Assembly (NCBI RefSeq): GCF_037325665.1
Contig: NC_090246.1
Coordinates: forward strand, 59,304,504-59,368,503
Length of the DNA: 64,000 nucleotides
Origin: Littorina saxatilis
Lineage: Eukaryota > Mollusca > Gastropoda > Littorinimorpha > Littorinidae
Reading direction: 5' to 3'
A program made the position numbers and the translations under genes. The notes under the pieces are model-generated. The model was not told the DNA's origin. It saw only the letters and a list, made by a program, of their open reading frames with translations, and searched no databases. Shown here one piece after another: positions 11,486-24,400 of the stretch (within the stretch, counting starts at the first letter, position 1; the number at the start of each line of letters is the position of its first letter).

Positions 11486-11740
11486 CAGTATTGGCGTTAA
11501 CCGGTAATTACCGGTATTTTACCGGTTGAAACGAGAAAATACCGGAACAAATTTGGCTGCCAGTATGACCTACCGGTTGATTTTTAGAACTACTGGTTTT
11601 TTTCGCTGGTAAAATAATAAAACCAGTACTCTGAGTTGGACGCTTACTGGTTCCAATGACCTGCTTACCGGGGGTTTTCTGGACTGTTTGCATCATAAAA
11701 GTTTGCGTACCGGTTTGAAAAAATACTAGCGCCATCACTG
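11486..11740. mobile_element. ACCGGT-rich MITE-like block
   Basis: The ends CAGTATTGGCGTTA and (reverse) CAGTGATGGCGCTA are imperfect inverted repeats like some hAT tips. Inside, ACCGG or ACCGGT occurs at least seven times. No target duplication was identified, so the class is tentative. Confidence 0.4.
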
Positions 11741-12486
11741 CCCTGTCAAGGTGTTGCAAAATTGCAATGATTTATTATCAGGTGGAATGATCTTGTTTGA
11801 AGACTTGTGTTGATGTTGTCGTTCTATTGGGAGACACAACAGGAAAGAATAGATCTTTTCTTTATTTTTTCTCTTGTAGGACTTTGCTTGAAAAGGCTGG
11901 CTTGGATTTGGCTGTCGTTGTTACGTTTATAAACACACTTGTTGCCGTGTTTTGAGAAGGTGGTGCTTGCTAACTGGGATATAATGTTGTAGATATTCTG
12001 AATAACGTTGTTTTGTTCTTCCTGTTGTAAATACTATGTTGAATGTAACAGGCATGATTCTGACTGTGATGTGTTGTGTATTTATACACACCCAGGAACA
12101 ATGTCAGGCATTTGTTCATATTGTTGTGTGTTACTGTACCACACTGTTGGCATGAGATATTGTTGGCGTACTAAATGTACCATATCATACCAGATCAGGC
12201 TTAACATCGTCATCATGCTATACCACACTACGCGTTTACATTGTACCTTTCACTATCTTCATGGCCAGCTCAGCTGCTCACTAACAGTAGTATTTCTGAC
12301 AACTTTGACAGAGGCTACTCAAGATTCTGAAATGTTTTGATTAGCATACAGCGCTTTAATGTGAAACAGGTTAGGCTGTCATGTTTCAAAGGTATCAACA
12401 TTTTTTTGTTTGATGGATATGCACAGGAACATTTGTGTGTTTGTGTACATACATACACATTCAGTTATGTTTAGTAATGGGATGTA

Positions 12487-12565
12487 ACACACACACACGC
12501 ATGCACGCACACACACCAACACACACAGTTACACATACAGTCACACAGTCGAGTCACGCACACTG

Positions 12566-12611
<46 letters not shown>
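12487..12611. repeat. (CA)n microsatellite
   Basis: An imperfect then pure CA tract; the uninterrupted part is about 12572-12610. Confidence 0.85.
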
Positions 12612-12615
<4 letters not shown>

Positions 12616-14699
12616 AACATATGTAACAAACACTTATCTTTGCTAACAAAAAGTCAGTTGATCACAATGAAGATATAAGAATGAGACTGTACATTGATGC
12701 AATACAGTCATGTTTGTTACACTACGGGACTTTATTATCGGCTTGAGTGGTGGTGTCTGAAAAACTGTTATTGACTGCTTGTGAAGAAAACGGCTTCATG
12801 GTGATATTATACAGAAAATGTGAGCACATTGGAACTAGTTTGCCTGTGCTTGAATAGACAGAAGCAGGTGCTCGAATGTATTGTGATTGTGAGTGGGAAC
12901 TAGCTTTTTACTTTGTAACTTTCCCATGATCCTCGCTGTTGATGAATTGGATTGTAAATTTGGTTCCTGATGTGATTGTCAGGGAGTTTGATTGTTATTA
13001 TGATTGATTGCTGCTGTTGTTTATTTTGATCAGGCATACTCACATACCATGTACACGGTTTCTGGAATCAAATCTCTGTGTTTTTTTTCTCTCATTTGTA
13101 CAACTGTAGTGTGACAGGGGAGGCTACCGCTCCTTTCACAGCAGACTCGGCACCCGAGTTGTTGGCCTTTAAGTCAACAGCGGTTGATTGTGGAATTCTG
13201 TTTGTGATGGGGTCTGGTGGTTTCCGATTGTCTGTATGTTCATGGAAACCTTCGGGTTTGCATAACAGTTTTTATAGGGCTAAGAAATTAGCCCTAACAT
13301 TTTCAATCCTGTTTGATTGCACTTCGCCTCCCGAGGTGATCGTAGTGTTTCGGCACTCGGTTACAGTAGATTAAGACAAGTTTCAGGGAACTAAACCGGG
13401 GATGTCAGCTTTCTGGCTTTCCAAAGTTGCACAGTTTGTCCCACCCCCGTACCTACTTTCCCCCTCCCACAATCCCTCTCCCCGCACTTGTGTTTCTTCC
13501 TCTGTTTGTTTCCAGCTTACTTTTTATTCCCCCGATCAAAATTGGTAGGTTATATATGTGTCAATATTTTTTGTAAATTTTACTTGTCACAAAGTGTAAA
13601 GTAAGTTTGTCTGCAGAACAAAGTGTTGAAGGATTTATGCTTAAAAAAATTATGATTATAATGTAATAACTGTGTGGGTGTTTTTTGTCTTTCTTTCAAG
13701 AACAGCTTATCTAGCACTTCACTGCATCTGTGTCTGTGTCCACAAAATGAATGTGTGATATACCTTTACCACAAGTGATTAGTGTTACATTTGCGCTTTG
13801 AAAGAAGCGGAAAATGTTGGTTTGTTTTTTAACCAGGTCAATGAGTTGCAGCAAAGTCAAACAAGCATGCTAAAAATCTGTATACATGTACATGTATTCC
13901 AGATCAACATTTTCCCTGGTATTTGAGGAGTCTTTAAATTCAAGTTTCTTTTTGCTTCAGCTGAGTACTGTACTTACTGTCCTTTATGCTGGTTGGCATG
14001 AGTTCAGCTGAGTCACATTCAGAAAAATGCTCAGATAATGGCCTGCAATCAAAGCGTACTAAATGGCCTTGTAAGGATATTTCTCACAAAAACACGCTTT
14101 CTGTGTAAGGAACAAGCATTCTATAGGCTGTGATGTGCATGAATGCAGATCTAAGTGCGGTGTGCATATAATGTTATGTTCAATATCCCTTCCATTTTGA
14201 CACCCAGATTGACATGAAAAGGTTTGGTGCATGGTCTCTTTTTTGATGAGCAACAATCTTACATGCTGAGAACATGTGATGTCCAAGGCACTTGTTTTTC
14301 TTGGCCTGCAGAGATAGATGACTTCAGGCTATGATGAAAGAAGAGTTTAAGTCCATTTCCCCTGCATATGGCTCCCTAAATGGTGCGTTAAAAACGGTAA
14401 CACCCGTAAAAACCCACTCATGCAAAAAACAAGTGTACATGGGAGTTTCAGCCCATGAACGAAGAAGAGGACGAAGTTTGAGTCCATGTTCAGGATTTCA
14501 CCAGTTAGGAGTTTGTATTATGGAGCACCAAGCCTCAATCAACCACAGTTAGGTTAGATCGACCTTGGGGATGAATGCTTAACAATTTATCTTTCAAAGC
14601 ATGTTCTTTTTTTTTTCCACTCCATGTATTTAGACAGTCTTTCAGATTTTAGCTTCTGTGCTACTATTGTTCATTCAGGATGACTAAACTGTTGTGTAC

Positions 14700-14705
14700 A
14701 TTAAA
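14700..14705 (+). terminator. Candidate poly(A) signal for PDPK1
   Basis: ATTAAA followed by T/GT-rich sequence at about 14727-14770, on the + strand after the last PDPK1 exon and before the convergent KCTD5 end. Confidence 0.35.
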
Positions 14706-14935
14706 GAAACAGTTAAACTTTGAACTTCTTCTTTACTTGGTTTACGTGTGAGACTGTTGAGTGTGATTGCAGCATTGATACCAGACAGCAGAAATGTTTT
14801 TATTTATTTTTTAAATACATGTAACCTTGTCAAGGATTTTAGGCACTGTGGAAGAGTTGCATTCCTTAAAGGTGAGGCAAGAATGTAAATACAGAATGCA
14901 GATAGCGTCACAGTGAACAATGAATTCTGATGTGC

Positions 14936-15089
14936 ATGTTTTTGAAAAAAACCCGCGGGTTAGGGGGAAGAATTTACCCGATGCTCCCCAGCATGTCGTA
15001 GGAGGCGACTAACGGATTCTGTTTCTCCTTTTACCCTACCGTGGTTGAAAACGACGTTAAACACCAAATAAAGAAAGATGTTTTTGAAA
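14936..15089 (+). mobile_element. SINE family S1, short (internally deleted) copy
   Basis: Head CCCGCGGGTTAGGGGG, then acccgatgctccccagcatg, ending in gacgttaaacaccaaataaa and (GAAA)n. A perfect 12-bp target duplication ATGTTTTTGAAA lies at 14936-14947 and 15078-15089. The middle of about 270 bp that is present in the copies at 38181 and 58897 is absent. No tRNA A/B box was recognised. Confidence 0.75.
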
Positions 15090-15566
15090 GAAAAGTCATG
15101 GAGCGGACAATGTCAAAATACATCACCTAGGAGGAATACAACTCTTCCACAGCCCATAAAAGCAATGATAGTTATTTTTTAACATTGTCTATAAAAATAA
15201 AAAAAATTTAGCAAGAAAATATTTGCGATATTTTCAATACCAAAAACATTCTTGTGTCATTTCTTTCAGGCTTTTTAAGATGTAAAAGGCAATTAACTTG
15301 GCTTTGTTTTATTGGGGTAGGAAAAATGTAATATTTTTTTTCTTTTGCAGACTTCAGTAGTTTACATTGAGAAATATTAATCTAAGGAATGTTCTTCAGA
15401 ACAACATAATCATACAATAGTACCTGACTGTATTACACGTACAGATCACACGCCCTCACTAAAGAGCACACAATGCTCCTTTTAAAAAATGTTTTGTACC
15501 TGTTCCCTTATACACAAGAAATGAGGAAAACCAGACACAAAATAGCTTGCAAACTCACATGAGAGG

Positions 15567-15572
15567 TTTATT
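15567..15572 (-). terminator. Candidate poly(A) signal for KCTD5
   Basis: AATAAA on the minus strand, with GT-rich sequence downstream on that strand (about 15500-15560). It is the most distal convincing signal before the convergent PDPK1 end; nearer signals are possible. Confidence 0.3.
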
Positions 15573-16545
15573 GTTACGCATTGGAGTAGTAAGTCATCAC
15601 TTACTAGCCCAGTAAAAACTATATGTACCATAATTACAGAACATTAACATTGGTGAAAACATGTAAGACACAATTTTTTTTATTTATTCAACAGCGTGGT
15701 TACTTCAAAAACAACAAGAAAAAAACAGCACCATAAAAGTTTAAAAAGAAAACGCAAGCACTGACATCAACACATTTAATAGTACAAATGTACACTTAGG
15801 AATTAAAAGATGGTTTGCATGAATGAGTTCAGACAATCACATATATATATAATATGACAGTGCATTATTTTAAAGTTTGCATAGCCTCTACAAGTAAGAA
15901 AAAACACAGAGAAACAAAAGCATTGAATCCACAGATCTGTTTTCTTCTAATCAGCAAAGACGTTGCTACGACATCCAAAGCTTTTTTACTGATCTAATTT
16001 CCAACACTGAAAAGCTGATCAACTTTAAATATGCATATACTGTGTCAACCTTTGAACCTTTGCCAAAATGTGTCTGCTCTGTGGTGGGCGAATCTTATGC
16101 TAGCACACATTCCACGGTTACCGTATGCTAAAATTCGGATCACCTGAACAAAATATTTACAACACCCATGTATACATGAAACATTGACTGGACACATAAC
16201 AAGCGCTTCACTTTGTGAGCAAAAAAAGTACACTGCCTGCACGAAGGTATAGTTATCAGCACACAGACACAAAAATAGAACACATTTCTGACCATTTCGA
16301 AAATTGTTGTTTTAGGGGCACGCGAAAAGAAATCTAAAAACAGACATTGCCCGCTCGTACATTCAATCTTTATTCAAATTATTTTGTTGAATTATGCTTG
16401 CAAAAATGAAGGTGGACAACTGGACACAGCTACATTGCAAGAATCTATGATTAAAAATGAGGACAACCTTGAGTGTTTAAGGTGTAATCTATGGCTTGTC
16501 CATATGCATTTATTAATTATGGGAGAAAAAAACCCACAAAAACCC

Positions 16546-17044
16546 TTGCTTCTGTCATTGTTTGTTTGTTTATTTGTTGCTTAACGTCCAGCCGACTACG
16601 CAGAGCCATATCAGGACGAGGAAGGGGGGGATGAAGGGGGCCACTTGTCAAGCGATTCCTGTTTACAAATGCACTAACCCATTACTTGTGTCCCAGCAGG
16701 CTTTAGTAAAACTAAATTAATACCTACTGGAAGATTACCAGTTTCCAGTATGTTAAAATAGGCTTAACCTATCTACTGCTGGACTTACATCAGAACACTA
16801 ACAGATTAAACTATACATGAATCGCGAGACAAGCGGCAAGAGAAGAGATTTTTGGAAAAAATACAGGTGAATGAGCAAGAAGGCAGAAAAAAGAAAAGAA
16901 TTCATGAAGAAAAAGAGAGCATGACAGGAAAGAGGAACCAAAAATCTACCTAACAGCAAACTAGAAAGCTCCTGCGGTTCCAAAAACAGGAGGGGCTTTT
17001 AATTTCATAACCGCAGTGCCCCACTGCGGGATTGCTTCTGTCAT
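16546..17044 (-). mobile_element. SINE family S2, complete copy 1
   Basis: Read on the minus strand: hairpin-forming head ccgcagtggggcactgcgg, a 470-bp body, and a tail gacgttaagcaacaaataaa followed by CAAA repeats. A perfect 13-bp target duplication TTGCTTCTGTCAT lies at 16546-16558 and 17032-17044. It is nearly identical to the copy at 39231-39701, so both insertions look recent. Confidence 0.85.
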
Positions 17045-17164
17045 GAAATGATACAGTTACCATTACCTCTTCTATTTTGTGCATCAAAGTAAGACAGGCC
17101 ATTAAGTTATCATTCTGATAACCATTATTTGTGCAGTGGCAGGCGTACATTCTAAAGCTGGAAT

Positions 17165-17599
17165 GTCTAAGCATAGACCATTTATCCTGGACCGCCAACT
17201 AGCTCTCTCTCCGCTCTTTCTCTCTATTACGAGGTAGCGGCCTCTCGCATTTAGGAACCTACGCTTACATGGCCTTTCAGAAATCAGGGGGATGTCATAT
17301 CCGGTGTCGATTGTAAACATGGACGAAGTAAGTTCTGAAAATGCTAAAATAAACTCAGCTAAAGTGCATATGGAACATGTTTTTCGATGAGTTTTGTTAA
17401 GTTTAGTTTGGAGTTTTGGAAAATCCAGTTCATTGTCACCTCCCATTGTCACAAATAACTGGAGCGTGCTTTCTTTTCACTGTCTTTGAATCGCTGGCCT
17501 TTCAAACCGGACGCTAAACGCCCCTGAAAGTCGAGCGTCGTAACCTCGAAGGGTCACGTGACGAGTTGGCGGTCCAGGCTATTTGGTCTATGGTCTAAG
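17165..17599. mobile_element. Inverted-repeat MITE, CATAGACC ends
   Basis: The body 17172-17592 has ends catagaccatttatcctgg and the inverse of catagaccaaatagcctgg, both continuing into accgccaact (about 26 of 29 bp). A 7-bp duplication GTCTAAG flanks it (17165-17171, 17593-17599). No transposase. The superfamily is not certain. Confidence 0.65.
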
Positions 17600-18168
17600 C
17601 TAACCTGTAACACCCATTTTTGTTTCTTTTTGACACCTTCCTCCTCGAAAATTAATAGTGATGTTTTCAAAATGAACATGCATACAAAGTCATGCAAGCT
17701 CAAAAAGATTAGACATTTTTGGTGTACTACTCCTTGAAAAATATAAAAACAAATAATGTTTTCAAAATGAACATGCATTGATGCAATCACAAAAAAGCTT
17801 ATCAGACATTTTGATTTAATCTGGACTCTTGACGATGTTTGTTCTCTTAATTGTCCTCTGTGACAAATGAAGCATGGCGCACAAAAACAACAAGAAGACG
17901 TATCTTGAAGTTGAACCATTCTCAATCTGAGCAAGTTGGAATTAAACAGACCCTCTCACTTGCCATCAAGAAAAAACAAAGAACAAATACACCATGATGA
18001 CATTTTGGTAAGAAAAGTACATATATATATACACAAGACCCATTCATTTAGAGTAACAGCACACATGCATAGAATGAATAACAAAGACATTGTGACCTTT
18101 GGGGATGTTCAGTTGATGATGAAACAGAAAGGCCTGAGTGCAATAATGCCCAGTAGTGCATGGACTTC

Positions 18169-18195
18169 GGGGGGGGGGGGGGGGGGGGGGGGGGG
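18169..18195 (+). repeat. Poly-G run
   Basis: 27 consecutive G. This could be a G-quadruplex former or a site of sequencing-length error. Confidence 0.8.
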
Positions 18196-21100
18196 ACCTC
18201 TATGTCCAGTATGTTGATAAGAGGTCAATGAGTCAAATAATGTTGGTGAATCTGTGGTTTGAAATGTACCACAAAGTAAAGTCCATCCAAACCTCTTGCA
18301 CAAAACAAGAAGCGAAAAAATAGTTCACCTTAGTGATAATTTTACCCTTACTATTCAGAAGAAATTGTTTTAAACTGATCTGAATATTGTTTACTGTATG
18401 GATAAATTACCGACACTTGCTTGTAGAACTGTGTGCAGTGAAAAGACCCACAGTACTTCACAGCACAACACGGTCCAACATAACACTGCTTTACAACAAC
18501 TTGAACTGAACAAGCACGCTAAAACGTCATCCCCTAGACACCTGTTTTCATAAAGGACTGCCTGACTGACCTCTGGGGTTCATAATGTAACAATTGATGA
18601 GAACAGGATATAAAGAACAACACATATAAAGAAAGAAAATTGCGTAAACTCAAAAGGAAAGCAAATGTGAGCCCTGCAAGCACGCAAGCAGAGTGTGTTT
18701 AAAGCACCAGAAGAAAGTGCTACACTGCCACCTGATACGACCAACATTTGTTATCACACAACAGCCCCCTCAAGAGATGGTGATGTACAAAAATAACCAC
18801 TCAGTTCTACTGTACAAGAGAAGAAAAGCACAAACAATCTCACACACTTAATCTCTTCTTTCACATCAAGTCTATGCAATGCAAACACTGCTTCTGACAG
18901 GTTATATTCACCCAACAGTCTCTCACTGAAGATTTAATACAAAAATTATCTCGAAGTACATGTACGTCTTAACACGAAAAAAACACTTCAACACACAAGA
19001 AGTGTTCAGCCAGAATCATCCATACTGTAGGCCTGCACCATCACTACTTATTGCCCCTGACCAAACGAAATGCAAAAATAATCTTTGTCTACACAGTGAG
19101 GCCTACAATCAAGCTCACACCCACACAGCATACCAACTACAATACAATTATCACTGTAAAATGCCTCACAAAGATACTGTGTGGTTACAGTCACTTCGAA
19201 AGACAGCAAGGTTGAAAAAAGAACCAAAGACACAAGCAAACAAACGGAAGAAGTGTAGAAGTTTACTAGGCACAATGGAAGCAGACATCGACTTGCTACG
19301 CGTGACACAACATCACAATGCCTATGACTGAAGGTAAACTCCTAAAATTGACTACGATGAGGCACTAGAGTTCATCTTACTTACTGGTGTTATGCTTTAT
19401 ACACTTCAAGCATTGCACTTAAGAGTAAAAATTGTGTCTCATCCCTCCCAAAATTCCACAGGAAAACACACAGTTCTTCATGGGCCTTTTTTCTCTCCAG
19501 ACAAAGCAAAAACCAGATGATATTCTCTCAGGCCTCGGTCTTCAGCCATTGATACTTACTTTATTTTAATCCGGCCCCTGGCAAGTCCTCTATGATATGT
19601 ATGACATGTAAGAGGTTTTCTGAACAAACAATTGTTGTAGCCAGTACTTTTGGACCTATACATAGTTTCAGTCAATGCCCAACTGACCTATTCATTCTCT
19701 TCTGAGTCTAGGAACAGCACACGAAGACCATTCACTTGCCACTATAAAACTGTTTGGATTGAACAAATCCTTCTATGAAACTTCCATTACATCTGTCTCA
19801 AACTAAGAATGAACAAGAACATATTGATCGTCGGTTGAAGGTTTTTTGGACAGTGACCAAAGCAAACATATTACTGTTGTCTCTTGTCTCAAGAAAGCAA
19901 AGAGAATTTCGGAGACCACATGGAGACTTGGTTCGCTCGAAGAACAGGACTACTTTGGAAGTCTCAGGCACCCCGTTTGTGACTGAAGAGGAACAGGTCG
20001 ACTCTCTCTCTCGTCACAAAACATAAGCAGGAAAGGAACAGGCAAGTGCACACTATACACTGCATCAAGATAACACAATTCACAACATCCTGTCCTCGGT
20101 CTGAAAAATAGGACCCCCAAACAAATATGAACACCATGACAGGAACATTATAACAGGCTTCAAAAATGGGGAGGGGGGGGGAGGGTCAGGGGTTTATTGC
20201 AAATTCACAACTCATCTGATGCACTGGATTGTAATTGTTACAACAAATTTGATTTTTTACTCTGACACTGCTGGCAGATTACAGTTCATTGCACTTAAAC
20301 ATAAGATGAAACGAATACAGGCAACAAAAATATAAATTGATATCACAAAACATTGTGTCACATGTATCAAAAACAAATGTCTCATCATTTTTCCATCCAC
20401 TCTTACTCAGATAAACACCTGGTCAAAACAAAGCCACCTGTACATACAAGATTTAAACAGACTTTGACTTTCATCTGTGAACTCACTGAGCATGGAAGTG
20501 TTATTCTTCACTGAAATAACATGCGCTGCTAATTTCAATCATAATTTTTGTAAAAGATCTTTACAAACAACATTGATAAAAATGACACAGTAAACTTGAG
20601 TTGAAATTGAGAAGAAAGATGTACCTCATTGTTCATCATCCCTACATCTGCTTGCTCTGGATCCAGAATGTAATATTTATCGCTGCAGTAAAAGTCAACT
20701 CTGCTGTGTACTTTTAACATTTACACAATAGCAGACATAAATGAAACAGAGACCAAGAATACATGTAATGATGTATATAAAGGGCAATGTCTGCCTGACC
20801 CTGCTGGACTCTTCATTTGCTCCATCTGCCTGTTCACACAAGTGTTAAAAGATGTTTGGCTACAAAAGAATGTGTAAATGACATGTGAATGGACAAACCC
20901 TTTCCCCCCAAGGGGCTGGTTCTGTCAAAAATCACACAAAGTTTTACACAACACATGAACATCACACGTTTCCCATCACACCAATACCCTTCATAGAATA
21001 GAATAGCTGATTGGATGCCTTCAGCTTGCTGTGATGTCCTTTCTCCGTTCAAAGTTCTTCGACTCGAGATGTTTTGTCAATGTTTTGTCTTTTATGTACC

Positions 21101-21410
21101 CGCAAACGGTCTGTCCTCCATTCAAAGATCTCTAACTCGAGAAGCGCTTGACATTTTCCCATCTGTATTCCTGCACCCACAAGACCTCAGAAATTCAGCT
21201 TGGGCTATGCAGAGATGAAGAACGCACACTGAAGTGAACAAAGATGTCTGTAGGAGTGACAGTTGCCGCGGTGATTGTGGTGGGTGATGGTGGAGATCCA
21301 AAGGAAAGAACAAAAACGCGGCAACGCCAGGACCAGTGTTGTGTGTGTGTAACAAAAACCACAGTTCAAGAGAAGGGTGATAAAGGTGTGGCACCAAATG
21401 TCTGCTGCTC

Positions 21411-24400
21411 TCACATCCTGGACCCCTTCAACTGCAAAACCTGCACACAAGAAAGAAAGAAGAAATAAAGACATGTGAATAGCAAATGACTTTCAAGACG
21501 TTTAGTTCAGACCGGTCTGTTTCTGATGTTTCATTACCTCACCAGATAGTTATGAATCTTAATCAATACTGATGACAATTTTTGTTTGAAAACATCAATA
21601 GATGAGCAATAGATTTACATTGACAAGATGATTACTCTAGACAGATGAAGGGTCTTCTCTCAACATGTTTCTATGAGAGGCTTACTGTTATGATTCACAG
21701 TTGGATAAAACAAACAAATTAGATTAACTTAAACTGTGGCAAGCCTTGGACCCTACAATAACTTCTGTTGCTCCATGTCTGTGTGCATTTTTTGTTTTTC
21801 ACGTGTGGATGGAACTTTTAAATAAATAACTACAGCAAAGTTATCTCCCTTATGGATATATAAATCTTTTGATTTGTTTTGAACAAAGAATGTGCACGAT
21901 GATCTACAAATATGTCTGCTGAACAAGTATTCCAGTGCCAGGTGGCAGTTACAACGTACACTAAACAATCAATTAACAATCTTACCTTTGCTCTGTCTGA
22001 GGGTTCTGTGTCAGAACCGTTGACTAAACTCGGGCATTCTTTGGAAACCACACACAGAAACTCTGCATGGTCTTCTGACCCGTAGTTGTACTGGGACCCA
22101 ATATTCACCAACTGAAACAAGTAATGAGCTGTGCATTAAAACACTGCAGGTCAGTCTGTGTCAGACAACCACTAGGTGATGGCTTTAAAGCCGCTATCTC
22201 CAACAGGTGGTTGTCTTGGACAGAAGGAATACACGTATGTATACATGTGCAATAAATCCCTGTACAATGGGACACACACACAAAACCTGAAGTGCCTTAC
22301 CAACCAATTAGGCCATACCTGCAGTTAGCATTTAACTAATGTGCTCAAAGTTAGTTGCATTCTTTCTTCACATTTTGGGCATGCAACTATGGTATGATAT
22401 GCTGCACAGCTAAAAGGAATCCCCTTTCTCTCATGGTGTGGCAGTTTCCTCCGTCTTGACACTGCCTTATTGCCAAGGCTCAGCAACATTACTAATACTC
22501 ATTACAGAGCCTGGACATAGCTAAAAGGGGTACTCTCCGGCCCATGGCACTTACTAAGGTAAACAACTTACGGGCACTACCAACAAGATTCCATTGATTG
22601 AAGTGATAGTACAATGTGACTACAGCAGGGGAAAGCTATTTTATGACTAATTTGCAGAGATAATTCAGTTTTATAACCCCATCCAACTTATTACATTCAT
22701 AACTAATTGCACAATGAACTCAGTTTTTCTCACCTGTTCAAACTTCCACCCATCTGACATTGTGGACACCATCTGTGTAAGTTCCTCTTCTGAACACTGC
22801 AAAACTCTGTACACATTCTTCATGTAGGTCTGCAAAGAAATGCAATAACGTTGATTTCAAAGCCTGATTCTAGTTACAGACTTCGATTCAAACGATAGCT
22901 CAGATTCTATGAAGTAGTAAAATGCAAAATGCTTCAAGCGCTCTGATACTGTCAGGTTATTTTTACCCACTACCCGTTACGACGAAGCAACAGTGTGATT
23001 TCGTTTGTAATGCAAAGTCTTTGAAACCGGTCCAGCCTGTAATTAATTGATGTGTTAATGGGCACAAGATTACTTTAGACTTTCAAGGTGCCAAGTGACA
23101 GCTAATTTGAATTTTGTGTGTGAATGCATAAAAACTTAATTGTTAAATTTATCAAAAATAGGTAGCACTCGTTTCCCTTCCAACTGTCAAAAATGATGAT
23201 GTAACAAAAAGTTGTATGATAAAGAGAGAGAGAGAGGGGGCGGGGTAGGGAGAGAGAGAGGGGGAAGGGGGACACACACAAAGCAGATTTTACGCCACAG
23301 CCCTGACATTGACAAACAAACAGAAGTAGTTGTGTATACCTGGCTCTGCTTTGCATCTCTCTCCTTTATCCTCTCTTTCACTAGTTTGATCAAATTTGTG
23401 ATGTTGTAAAACTCTGCCTCTTCCAAAACACCTGAAAATGAAAGAACCTTTTATAAGAACATACGATCTATAGCCTGGACACAAGGACATGTTTATAATG
23501 TTAAGCCTAACCTAAGTTACTCTACTGTTTCAGTGTCTAACACTTTATGGAGCGAGTGGGAACCGGGAAATACTGTAGTGAAATCATGTTTTGGAACACG
23601 AAACTATTGAAAGCACACCACTAATTTGACTAAACTAAAGTCATCAGTACAACGTGCTAAATGTATTTATCCTACACTAGATGAATACCCCCTTCGCCGG
23701 GTACGGCTTTGCCGGGAAGAAGTCGAGCCGAATACCCGGCTGGGCCGGGGACCCGGCTTTGCCGGGTGTACGCCGGCGAACGCACGAAGGAAGGGAGATA
23801 AACGCGCAAAACACTGGAGAAGAGTAATACCCGGCTTCGCCGAGACAGTGACCTTCTAAAAATAGTATAACGAGAATATGGATTGAGCGTTGTCGACAGT
23901 GACCTTCTAAAAATAGAAACGGGAATATGGATTGACGCCACACGAAGGAAGGGAGATAAACGCTGAAAACACTGGAGAAGATAAGGAAGAGTTACTGGGA
24001 ATGGATCCAGAGAAAAACCAAAATCGGTTCAGCGCTGAGAGCATGTGTTGAAATATCTCATCGACCAGGTTGTGTCCGGGGTGTACCTGAATATGGCCAC
24101 CAAATTTGAAAGAGATCCATCGAGAACTTTGGCCGTGCATCGCGGACACACACACACACAAGTCGTATATATATATAGATACGTGAGAGACACCCGTGAG
24201 ATAATAATCGTTCAAATCACACGGGTGTATATCATGTAAATGAGGTCATGTCAAGCAAGTCTGGCAGGGACCTGTTTTTCCACTGCTTATGATGCCAAAG
24301 TTACCAAGACAAACGTCATTATAGAAAAAAAATTGCGCTCGCTAATTACCCTCGATGAACTTTTAGAACTAACACGTCACGCCACACTTTCAGAATGACG

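Larger units (their letters stand above)
10579..14720 (+). other. Probable PDPK1 3' UTR, repeat-rich
   Basis: No splice-supported coding follows the PDPK1 stop. A candidate poly(A) signal ATTAAA is at 14700-14705, with GT-rich sequence after it. The stretch contains a TA MITE (10885-11064), a 69-bp minisatellite (11050-11392), an ACCGGT-rich MITE-like block (11486-11740), a CA microsatellite (12487-12611), a cluster of small stem-loops (13110-13375) and a SINE tail fragment (about 14340-14470). The transcript end is inferred. Confidence 0.5.
15090..21410 (-). other. Probable KCTD5 3' UTR / intergenic stretch
   Basis: No supported coding on either strand. A candidate minus-strand poly(A) signal lies at 15567-15572 (TTTATT on +). 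Contents: SINE S2 (16546-17044), an inverted-repeat MITE (17165-17599), a 27-base G run (18169-18195), and otherwise AT-rich unique sequence. Whether the whole 5.8 kb is transcribed as UTR cannot be told from sequence. Confidence 0.4.

Noticed and set aside
13078-13374. 98-codon plus-strand frame
   Set aside because: It coincides with the stem-loop cluster after the PDPK1 stop; no recognisable protein motif or start context.
17102-17452. 116-codon minus-strand frame
   Set aside because: Overlaps the CATAGACC MITE (17172-17592) and its end; no domain, no splice signals, and it lies in the probable KCTD5 3' UTR.
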